Shown piece by piece: positions 13,901 to 25,900 of a stretch of DNA of 64,000 nt. Made by a program: the position numbers and the translations under genes. Origin of the DNA: Cladorhizidae sp. MBARI D1340-BT2 (Eukaryota > Porifera > Demospongiae > Poecilosclerida > Cladorhizidae); the NCBI GenBank assembly GCA_028752905.1, contig JAQNBH010000014.1, positions 29,422,825 through 29,486,824 of the forward strand. The letters are read 5' to 3'. The notes under the pieces are model-generated. The model saw nothing but the letters and a program-made list of their open reading frames with translations, ran no database searches and was not told where the DNA came from. Each line of letters begins with the position of its first letter. Positions within the stretch are counted from its first letter, which is position 1.

Positions 13901-16900
13901 TGGCAACTTTTAATATATATTTTAGAAAACCATCACTCTAGCACTTCTCATCTTCCCCTTGCTTTTCTGCTCTCCTCACGCTCTTACCGAGCTCGTGTAA
14001 TTAATGAGTATCCCTTACCTTTTTATATATACGTACATATTAATTGCTCTCCCGAATTTTTACTACTTTCGTACGTTAATAGGACTACAAAAACTTACCA
14101 AAAATGAAGATTTGCAGATTTACACTAGTTAGTTGCTCATAATGCCAGTACATGTCTTCCTTCCATGATTATTATTACATATATGACAAGAGTAATTAGT
14201 GTGTGCCTTGTTGTGAACATTGATAGTTATAATTGTTGAATTATTGACAGCATCAAAACGATTATCTGCTTTCGGTGCTACCCGTAAAATTATCACAATA
14301 AAAAAGTTACAACACAGTTTTTTTCAAGGAATTGTTTAATTAACATTTAAGAGCATAATTATATTGTGTAATCTTGATATACAGTATATAGTTCCCATAA
14401 GTGCACAACATGCAGTATTTCAACCATGGGTATGGGAGAATACTGCCAAGTAGCTCTGGAATGTCATGTTCTCTGGAGTGCTGAATCGCTAACATTTTCA
14501 ACCACATGTCATTTTGGAATGAGTGGGGCTGAAAACGTAAAATTTTATTTTGCTGATGCATGAATAGTTCGATTTTATACCTGTGGTAGTAAACAAATTT
14601 CATACAGGTTCTATATGGCAAGGTGAATAATTAGAATAGGGATTGTTCATAGCTTTGTCTCCAGAGATTGAGAGTTATATCATGGCATATGTTGCTATTA
14701 TGCCACTGGTTATAGCTAGCTATGTGTTCTCCTCTTATACTGATGGGCATTGTAAAAGAAGGTATAGAAGAATAAGTCTAATGGAGCATATGTTTGGTGG
14801 ACTGTAGTATCATCATTATGTCGCCTAATATGGCTCCTTCTACAGCCGTGGGTGTTCTCTGCCTGCTGGAGCCAGTAGGATGGTGAAGTGATGTTTATGT
14901 TCCAAGGTAGACGTACTAGCAACCTCAAAATAGTGCACATCCATGCATGGCTGGTCACCCTTGAGGTTTGAATATCATGCAAAGACTAAGGACTTATATA
15001 ATCTCTAGCCAGAGACGATGACAGAGAATTAAATTTGATGCATTTGCAGTCAGAGACCAAAGCTGCCAGATGAAATGACCACCAATATACCATCTACTAT
15101 AGGCATGACATTCAGCACCACCAAAATTTAATACCATATTATATGTTCAAATCGTCAAATATTTTGACCATCTACATTCCTGGCTGTACAATGCTTGATC
15201 TTATTCTCTATTACAAACAAATCATATTCATGATTCAACGATCACAATGTGAATACAATAGCCAAACACACAGTGACTCACTGCAGTGTCATGACTACTT
15301 TATCTGCTCTCTCATAATGCTGTCGAGTACTATTTTGATATTATAATCACCTTCTCAATAATCTACTTCAAATTATATTCACTCGACGTTTTGACTAGAT
15401 GCTTTAGCCTTCATCAGGAATAATGATAGTTTATTTTGCAACTTTTTTGTCCCTCCTTTTTTCCTCACACATTGCTAGTGGCATGTCATCTGTGGATTTA
15501 AAAAAGATTCACCTATTTTTTAATAACACACAATGGCATGCAAATGACAAAATAATATGAAAATGTTATTTTTTAATCTCACTATTTTGAGAACACTTTC
15601 TAAAGTAACAGAAATAGAGGAAAAACTGTTGAATACTCTTGTTGTTGTTGTTGATGCTGCTTTAGTTTCTGCTTTACTAGATATTGCTACTGCTTCTGCT
15701 CTGTCCTTGTTCTATTGTTGTTGCTTTGTTGTTGTTTCTGATATAGCTTTGTTGCTTCTGCTGTAACTGTTGTTGTTTCTGCTTTAGCTGCTCTTGCGTA
15801 AGCTGCTAATTATCGGCAGAACAGTTATGCATATATAACTCACTGTGGGTGCAGTCCAGGAAGTTGATTCTTGCACTGGAAGTGAACTTATCCACAGCTC
15901 TACAATCGTAGTTATTTCCAGGAAGTAATCTTGTCCAGTTATTGACTTATGGGGGTCAGACTCTTACTAAAATCCCAATTTATCATCACCTAATACCTAT
16001 TACTGGCACTTCCAGTGCAAGAATCAACTTCCTGGACCGCACCTGCAGTGAGTTATATATGCATGACCATTCATGCGCCGATAATTGCCAGCTTACGCTA
16101 GAGCAAAAAATACAGCTAAAGCAGAACACGTACAAATCCTTATGCTCAATTATTGGCACTCTGTGATGCTTATATTTTTAGCAGGACCCCAACAGATCCA
16201 TAATAAATTGTATTTGCTTATAACTATAGTAGTACAGTGACACCATGTTCATACCTGATGTAAGCATGATAAATATGTCACCAAAACAATGCCATTTTAT
16301 TAATAAAAGAAACATTAAGAGAAATTATCGCTACAACATGAATAAATGTAGGCATGCTACACAATGGCTCTCTTCCATTAGTGTCATAGGTTAGGGGGTC
16401 AATACATAATTTGTGCAACAAGTGACAGCAGGCAAACATCACCCACGCATAGCTAAATATGTCCAGGTTCGTCTATTAGTTCCATTAGCCAATTATCTGT
16501 TCTTGAGAACTTCTTTTTCCCTGGAAAAATTCTGCTATGCCTTTATCTGTGTTCTGGGTTTGCCACATCTAATCTTCCTAACTGCCTGGATGAATCGACC
16601 AAGTTGAGTCCCTTTAGTTGCAGTCAATTAAGTAAGTCCATAATCCTGGCTTCATGCCATCAGTAACCAATCCAAAATGTCTGTACAGTAATGCTCAATG
16701 AATGCATGGTGGACAGGTCAAACATCCTTATCTGCTAAGAGCAGTTTGCATGACTCATCTGACCATTGCTTTTTCTTTCCTTGCTTCTGGATGTGGTCAA
16801 CAAAACCGGAGCAGACTACAATTTGACCTTCTTCCTTCCCCTGGCATCCTAAGGGAAATAAAAAGATATGAAACTAGCTGGATAAACTAGCAATCTGCCA

Positions 16901-19900
16901 GTTCCATGAAACAGGTGAGTAGTTCTTTATAATTATGTCTCTGGTCTCAACTACAACAGCAGAAACAAATGCTAAGACAAACTTATCTAGCAAGTGCAAT
17001 AAACTCAGCAAACAAGAAAAGAGAAACTTTGTTAGACAAATGGCAACAAGAAACTACTTCTCACTGTCAGGAAATGTTCCAGAAAATTCCGCTAACTTAG
17101 AGTGACGTAAGTAAGCCGATAATTGGTGCACCGCGTTGCCGATAATTGAGCCAATGCTGATAACTGGCAGCTTACGCTAGATGTTATCATTTTACTGTAC
17201 TGCAGTTGTTGTTGATTCTGCTGTAGCTGTTGTTTCTGCTGTAGCTGTTGTTGTTTCTGCTGTTGTTGTTTCTGTGTGCTTTGTTGTTTCTGCTGCAGCT
17301 ATTGTTGTTTCTCCTGTAGCAATTGTTGTTTCTGCTGTAGCAGTTGTTTCTGCTGCAGCTGTTGTTGCTTCTGCTGTAGCATTGTTGTTTCTGCTATAGC
17401 AGTTGTTGTTTCTGCTGTAGCAGTTCTTGTTTCTGCTGTAGCAGTTCTTGTTTCTGCTGATGATGTCATTGTTTCTGCTACAGCTGTTGTTGTTTCTGCT
17501 GTAGCTGTTGTTCCTGCTGCAGCCGTTGTTGTTCCTGCTGTAGCTGTTGTTGCTTCTGCTGCAGCTGTTGTTGCTTCTGCTGTAGCAGTTGTTGTTTCTG
17601 CAGTTGTTGTTTCTGCTGATGCTGTCGTTGTTTCTGCTGTAGCTGTCGTTGTTTCTGCTGTAGTTGTTGTTGTTTCTGCTGCAACTGTTGTTGATTCTGC
17701 TGTAGCTGTTGTTGTTTCTGCTGCAGCTGTTGTTGTTTCTGCTGTGGCTGTTGTTGCCTCTGCTGCAGCTGTTGTTGCTTCTGCTGATGCTGTTGTTGTT
17801 TCTGCTGTAGCAGTTGTTGTTTCTGCTGTAGCTGTTGTTGATTCTGCTGTAGCTGTTGTTGCTTCTGCTGCAGCTGTTGTTGCTTCTGCTGTAGCTGTTG
17901 TTGTTTCTGTTGTGCTGTTGTTGTTTCTGCTATAGCAGTTGTTGTTTCTGCTGCAGCTGTTGTTGATTCTGCTGCAGCTGTTGTTGCTTCTGCTGTAGCA
18001 GTTGTTGTTTCTGCTGTAGCAGTTGTTGTTTCTGCTGTAGCTGTTGTTGTTTCTGCTGTAGCTGTTGTTGTTTGTGCTGTAGCTGTTGTTGCTTCTGCTG
18101 CAGCTGTTGTTGCTTCTGCTGCGGCTGTTGTTGCTTCTGCTGTAGCTGTTGTTGCTTCTGCTGTAGCTGTTGTTGCTTCTGCTGATGCTGTTGTTGTTTC
18201 TGCTATAGCAGTTGTTGTTTCTGCTGTAGCCGTTGTTGTTTCTGCTGTAGCTGTTGTTGTTTCTGCTGTAGCTGTTGTTGTTTCTGTGTGCTTTGTTGTT
18301 TCTGCTGCAGCTACTGTTGTTTCTCCTGTTCTCCTGTAGCAATTGTTGTTTCTGCTATAGCAGTTGTTGTTTCTGCTGCAGCTGTTGTTGCTTCTGCTGC
18401 AGCTGTTGTTGCTTCTGCTGTAGCATTGTTGATTCTGCTGTAGCTGTTGTTGTTTCTGCTGTAGCAGTTCTTGTTTCTGCTGATGATGTCATTGTTTCTG
18501 CTGCAGCTGTTGTTGTTTCTGCTGTAGCAGTTCTTGTTTCTGCTGATGATGTCATTGTTTCTGCTACAGCTGTTGTTGTTCCTGCTACATCCTGCTGTAG
18601 CTATTGTTGCTTCTGCTGCTGCTGTTGTTGCTTCTGCTGTAGCAGTTGTTGTTTCTGCTGTAGCAGTTGTTGTTTCTGCTGATGCTGTCGTTGTTTCTGC
18701 TGTAGCTGTCGTTGTTTCTGCTGTAGTTGTTGTTGTTTCTGCTGCAACTGTTGTTGATTCTGCTGTAGCTGTTGTTGTTTCTGCTGCAGCTGTTGTTGTT
18801 TCTGCTGTGGCTGTTGTTGCCTCTGCTGCAGCTGTTGTTGCTTCTGCTGATGCTGTTGTTGTTTCTGCTGTAGCAGTTGTTGTTTCTGCTGTAGCTGTTG
18901 TTGATTCTGCTGTAGCTGTTGTTGCTTCTGCTGCAGCTGTTGTTGCTTCTGCTGTAGCTGTTGTTATTTCTGTTGTGCTGTTGTTGTTTTGTTGTTTCTG
19001 CTGCAGCTGTTGTTGATTCTGCTGCAGCTGTTGTTGCTTCTGCTGCAGCTGTTGTTGCTTCTGCTGTAGCAGTTGTTGTTTCTGCTGTGGCAGTTGTTGT
19101 TTCTGCTGTAGCTGTTGTTGTTTCTGCTGTAGCTGTTGTTGTTTCTGCTGTAGCTGTTGTTGTTTCTGCTGTAGCTGTTGTTGCTTCTGCTGCAGCTGTT
19201 GTTGCTTCTGCTGCAGCTGTTGTTGCTTCTGCTGCAGCTGTTGTTGCTTCTGCTGTAGCTGTTGTTGCTTCTGCTGTACCTGTTGTTGCTTCTGCTGATG
19301 CTGTTGTTGTTTCTGCTGTAGCAGTTGTTGTTTCTGCTGTAGCTGTTGTTGTTTCTGCTGTAGCTGTTGTTGCTTCTGCTGCAGCTGTTGTTGCTTCTGC
19401 TGATGCTGTTGTTGTTTCTGCTGTAGCAGTTGTTGTTTCTGCTGTAGCTGTTGTTGCTTCTGCTGCAGCTGTTGTTGCTTCTGCTGCAGCTGTTGTTGCT
19501 TCTGCTGATGCTGTAGTTGTTTCTGCTGTAGCACTTGTTGCTTCTGCTGCAGCTGTTGTTGCATCTGCTGTAGCTGTTGTTGCTTCTGCTGCAGCTGTCG
19601 TTGTTTCTGCTGTAGAAGTTGTTGCTTCTGCTACAGCTTTTATTGTTTTCATTTTTGTTGTTGCATACAACAAACATTTCTTTCTTCTACATCCTCCCAA
19701 CTCCATGCAGTATGATCAAGTTGCCAGGTTGACTCGTGAATTTGAGCCATTCAAGAACTTGTGGATCACGGTAGCAGACTGGCAGAAATGGTACGAGACC
19801 TGGATGAACGACTCTCTCATCAACATAGATCCTGATGTACTCGTCAACAGTGTGGGCAATGCCTACAAGTCTATGCACAAAAGTGTCAAACACTTCAGGT

Positions 19901-22900
19901 AGGCTTGAAACTAAATACATTCAGTTTGTAATGTGAAGTACATGTAGTATAAGCTAAGTGCATTTTGAGTTGCATGTAGTCTGCAAGTTGATAAGGTAAT
20001 GCAAGAGTGAGTTAGTCTAGACTGTCTGCAAGTTGATAAGGTAATGCAAGAGTGAGTTAGTCTAGAATGTCTGCAAGTTGATAAGGTAATGCAAGAGTGA
20101 GTTAGTCTGGAGTGTCTGCAAGTTGATAAGGTAATGCAAGAGTGAGTTAGTCTTAGAGTGTCTGCAAGTTGATAAGGTAATGCAAGAGTGAGTTAGTCTA
20201 GAATGTCTGCAAGTTGATAAGGTAATGCAAGAGTGAGTTAGTCTAGAGTGTCTGCAAGTTGATAAGGTAATGCAAGAGTGAGTTAGTCTAGACTGTCTGC
20301 AAGTTGATAAGGTAATGCAAGAGTGAGTTAGTCTAGACTGTCTGCAAGTTGATAAGGTAATGCAAGAGTGAGTTAGTCTAGACTGTCTGCAAGTTGATAA
20401 GGTAATGCAAGAGTGAGTTAGTCTAGACTGTCTGCAAGTTGATAAGGTAATGCAAGAGTGAGTTAGTCTAGAGTGTCTGCAAGTTGATAAGGTAATGCAA
20501 GAGTGAGTTAGTCTAGACTGTCTGCAAGTTGATAAGGTAATGCAAGAGTGAGTTAGTCTAGACTGTCTGCAAGTTTATAAGGCAATGCAAGAGTGAGTTA
20601 GTCTAGAGTGTCTGCAAGTTGATAAGGCAATGCAAGAGTGAGTTAGTCTAGAGTGTCTGCAAGTTGATAAGGTAATGCAAGAGTGAGTTAGTCTGGAGTG
20701 TCTGCAAGTTGATAAGGTAATGCAAGAGTGAGTTAGTCTAGAATGTCTGCAAGTTGATAAGGTAATGCAAGAGTGAGTTAGTCTAGACTGTCTGCAAGTT
20801 GATAAGGTAATGCAAGAGTGAGTTAGTCTAGAATGTCTGCAAGTTGATAAGGTAATGCAAGAGTGAGTTAGTCTAGAATGTCTGCAAGTTGATAAGGTAA
20901 TGCAAGAGTGAGTTAGTCTAGAATGTCTGCAAGTTGATAAGGTAATGCAAGAGTGAGTTAGTCTAGACTGTCTGCAAGTTGATAAGGTAATGCAAGAGTG
21001 AGTTAGTCTAGACTGTCTGCAAGTTGATAAGGTAATGCAAGAGTGAGTTAGTCTAGACTGTCTGCAAGTTGATAAGGTAATGCAAGAGTGAGTTAGTCTA
21101 GAATGTCTGCAAGTTGATAAGGTACTGCAAGAGTGAGTCAGTCTAGAGTGTCTGCAAGTTGATAAGGTAATGCAAGAGTGAGTTAGTCTAGAGTGTCTGC
21201 AAGTTGATAAGGTAATGCAAGAGTGAGTTAGTCTAGACTGTCTGCAAGTTGATAAGGTAATGCAAGAGTGAGTTAGTCTAGACTGTCTGCAAGTTGATAA
21301 GGTAATGCAAGAGTGAGTTAGTCTTAGAGTGTCTGCAAGTTGATAAGGTAATGCAAGAGTGAGTTAGTCTAGAGTGTCTGCAAGTTGATAAGGTAATGCA
21401 AGAGTGAGTTAGTCTAGAGTGTCTGCAAGTTGATAAGGTAATGCAAGAGTGAGTTAGTCTAGAATGTCTGCAAGTTGATAAGGTAATTAATGCAAGAGTG
21501 AGATAGTCTAAACTGTCTGCAAGTTGATAAGGTAATGCAAGAGTGAGTTAGTCTAGACTGTCTGCAAGTTGATAAGGTAATGCAAGAGTGAGTTAGTCTA
21601 GACTGTCTGCAAGTTGATAAGGTAATGCAAGAGTGAGTTAGTCTAGAGTGTCTGCAAGTTGATAAGGTAATGCAAGAGTGAGTTAGTCTAGAATGTCTGC
21701 AAGTTGATAAGGTAATGCAAGAGTGAGTTAGTCTAGAATGTCTGCAAGTTGATAAGGTAATGCAAGAGTGAGTTAGTCTAGAATGTCTGCAAGTTGATAA
21801 GGTAATGCAAGAGTGAGTTAGTCTAGAATGTCTGCAAGTTGATAAGGTAATTAATGCAAGAGTGAGATAGTCTAAACTGTCTGCAAGTTGATAAGGTAAT
21901 GCAAGAGTGAGTTAGTCTAGAATGTCTGCAAGTTGATAAGGTAATGCAAGAGTGAGATAGTCTAGAATGTCTGCAAGTTGATAAGGCAATGCAAGAGTGA
22001 GTTAGTCTAGACTGTCTGCAAGTTGATAAGGGAATGCAAGAGTGAGTTAGTCTAGAATGTCTGCAAGTTGATAAAGTAATGCAAGAGTGAGTTAGTCTAG
22101 AATGTCTGCAAGTTGATAAGGTAATGCAAGAGTGAGTTAGTCTAGACTGTCTGCAAGTTGATAAGGGAATGCTAGAGTAAATCTACATGTGTCCTGCCAT
22201 TTGCCATGTGTGTGAGGGTTAGTAGTAGTGTAAAAGCCGGATGTTAAGCAAGGTTGCTTAGAACTTGGTCCCTAGCACTGAATAGCCTATTAACAAGCAA
22301 TGTCTATGCGCAGATGTAATTGATTTCTTATACATATGGATTACTAAGTCTGCCTATCAGGTTAGCTAGGAGCTAGGAGGGGATGGCAGATAGCCGGGCT
22401 GTTGTAGAGCAGAGCTTGAGGGGTGGCATGCATGGAGGTTACATCCCCAAATCTGTCTGGCTGGAAATGGGAAAAAGATCACTCTCGAGCAACAAGAGAC
22501 ATTGTCATTACCAATGCTTAACAAATGAAGGCTAGAACTAATAGTGAAGTAGGCACTTTGACAAAAAGCAGCCACTTAATATAGTTACCTGCTTAACAAC
22601 CAGCATGTTTGGTACCTAGAGTGAATGCATCAAGATTGTTATACTGTGTTCCTCAAGTTACTTTGTGCCTTGTAGTGCGCAATTACTGTTTGTGTATTTG
22701 TTGGTTTGTTTGTTTCTTTGTATGTGTGTGTGTGTGCATGTTATTTGGTGGTATAGTTGCTGCCTGCATGTTATTATTATTATTGTTGTTGTTGTTGTTT
22801 ACTTGTTTGCACAGAGATACCAAAGGTTGTTTGGACGTTGCACAGGATGTGAAGAGGGAGGTGGAGGATTTTCGTAAATACACAGGTCTCATCCAGGCAC

Positions 22901-25900
22901 TCAGGAACCCGGGGATGAGAAACAGGTAAACCTGATGTGGTATTTCCTGTTAAGCCATTTGAATCTCTGCAGGTACTTGGCACTTTGGGTCCTTCTTAGT
23001 ATGTTAGACCCATTTTTGCCTAACGGTATATATAATTATATGCTCTCAATGAACTTTCAGTTGACATAATAATAATTATTACACTAACCTTTTCAATAAT
23101 CAACTTGAAATTGTATTCTCTCGACATTTCGAATAGATGTTCTATTCCTGATGAAGGTTCTAGCCGAAATGTAAGAGAATATAATTTCCGAGTTGATCAT
23201 TGAGAAGGTCATTGTAATGTTATTATGTCAACTGAGAGTTCATTGAGAGTTTATTATTAAATAAAACATTTTTAGTCTTGTGGTATATGAAGTCACGAGT
23301 TCTATGAAAGCAGTGATGGATCTAGTGGGTGGAATGGGTCCCTTGAAACTGTCCTCTGCTTCCCATATATTTACCCTCTCACTCTCACACATGCCCCTAT
23401 GCGCAAAACATTTAATAGCGTAAGATAGGTAGATAGATTCATGCTCTATTTTACTCTACAAATTCATAGTTGTTTAGGAACTGTATATACCTTGGAACTA
23501 TGGAAAGTAATATTAATTTACTGACCATTGATGTGTAGTATTCCAATGAATTGGAAAACGTGAGCTCCCCAATAGGAAGCACACAATAATTCACATGAAT
23601 TCTCTTCTGTGTGTGGCAAAGGGTTTTCACAACATCATTCACTCTCCATGCATCTTTCCTCGATTTCCCCCCACCTAGACACTGGCAGCTGTTGTCTAAG
23701 GAGTTAGGAATCTCTGTGCAGCCGAAGTCAACCCTCACATTTTCCAAGTGTCTGGCAATGGGTCTGGATGAGCACAAGGAGGCCATCACTAAGGTGGCAG
23801 ACGTGGCCAGCAAGGAGTACTCCATAGAACAGGTGTGCAAGAGACCCACGGGAAAGAAAGGCATCGTCATGTGCTAGAGATTCTCTGGTGCATGTATGAA
23901 TGAGTATTAGATACATGCATGTCTCAGGCAGTCAGTGTAACATATACGCTTGTTTTTTGAGGAGCTGAAGTTTCTAGGATTGATGTAACCGTTGTTTCGT
24001 GGAATAATTTTTAGGCTATTGAAATCCCTTACCAGACCTTATTAATTATTGTACCAAATATTTGGAGGGCACAATTTTCGTGTTTAGGATCAAGTCTGCG
24101 AAACCTCGAAGCTTGAGCTCCTCAAAAAAAAGCACTATAATTATGGTATAATGATTTTAGTAGAGAGATTTTTTTCCAAAGAGGGATATACTCACAGATT
24201 GTGATCAACTGATGAATCCACATAGGAAACATTCATGGCTTGGAGGCCACCCCTTACTCGCTGGTCTCTCTTAAAAATACACTTTACCCATTAATATTTG
24301 CTGATTGGATTCTAACCATGAAAACAGCAAATACTAACCCCCTCGAAAATATCGCTCCATACATACCTGCATGTTTAAGCTAACATTATCGAGTGCACAC
24401 TTCCAAAATGTGAAATAATTAATGTTGGTCTTGTGAAGGCATTGGACAAGATGGAGAGTGAATGGGAGCCGGTGTCTCTGGATATCTCGGTCTATAAGGA
24501 GACGGGAACATTCATCATGAAGAGCGGCGAGGAGACGGCTCAAATGTTGGATGACCACATAGTCATGACTCAGGCGATGTCCTTCTCTCCTTATAAGAAA
24601 CCTTTCGAGACCAGGATCGTGTCGTTGGAGAATAAACTCAGGACTACTCAGGTGATCGAAGAGTGAACGGTGAGGGGAGGAGGAGGTTAAATTGGGAAGG
24701 GACATGGAGGGAATAGGGGTGGTAGAAGGGTGGGTGTGGGGGGGGAGGGGGGGGGGGAAGAGAGGGGTACGGAGGGACATGAAGATGAGGAAAGGTGGAG
24801 AGAGGAGAGGGAGGAGGGTGAAGACAGAGGGGAAGAGTGAGGAGAAGGTAGAGATATGGAAGGGAGGAGAGTGATGTTACAACCTATGCCACTCCATGAC
24901 AGGATGTGATGGAGGAGTGGGCTGTCTGTCAGAAATCATGGTTGTATCTGGAGCCCATCTTCAGCTCTGAGGACATCATGAGGCAATTGCCCATCGAGGG
25001 CAAGAGGTACCAGACCATGGACAGGATGTGGAGGAAGATAATGAATGGAGCAAAGGCTGATTCCAAGGTAAGCAATTGCTGGTCTTGTATACACATATGG
25101 TAAACGTATGGTGGTGTGAATAAACAGAATTATTTTTCCATTAAAAAACACACATAGGATTGGCATGTTAAAGAAGATAAACAAGACTGATTCCAGGCAT
25201 AACACGTTAACGACCCTTTACCATTTACATAAACATAAGAAGCAGTGTAATATCGGTATACATGATTTAAATGGTAAAGGGTTGCCTAACAGGTTGAGGT
25301 CTGGGTACAATCTTATACAATAGTATTGGTGTACATGATTTTATATGGTAGAGGGTCATCTCACTGGTTGTGGTCAGCATTAGTACCATTTTAAAATGAG
25401 TTCCAATGCAGGGAGAATTAGTGTACTCCCTGATACAGTGACATTTGAATTCTGCCTACATAACATGTGTGTTTGTAATACATGTACTGTATAATAGCTA
25501 TTTATAAATGCAACGAGCTTACCAAAGCAGACCTATATATTTGACCCTTTACCTAAAATGATAAATGATACGGATTATAAAAGGATTATAAAAAAGCATT
25601 AGTCTTCATTTATTAACTTACCTATATTAAATATATAGTCATTTGTCATGTTTCAATTTTTTTACTTTTTTGTAGTCAAGTAGCCTCCTACAAGAAGTCA
25701 GGACAACTCTGAACTGACCAATCATAGATGTTATGTTATTATTTATTAGCACATTTAAATCTTGATATATACACATCATAAGGAGTTCCCTGGCTTTGTT
25801 GAATATGGCGCTATTAACTATTGTCACAAGAGTAAACTCCTGACGAAACCAACTGATCACTTCTTTGTAGCAAAAATGTGCTTAGAACAAGTGTGGTTAT

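Noticed and set aside
17299..19706. Long minus-strand open frames rich in Gln, Thr/Ala or Asn/Ser
   Set aside because: They are the 21-bp array read in different frames; several frames on both strands are open at once and none has non-repeat content of its own.
19978..22175. CRISPR array
   Set aside because: The units are contiguous 45-bp tandem copies with no unique spacers, in an animal gene intron.
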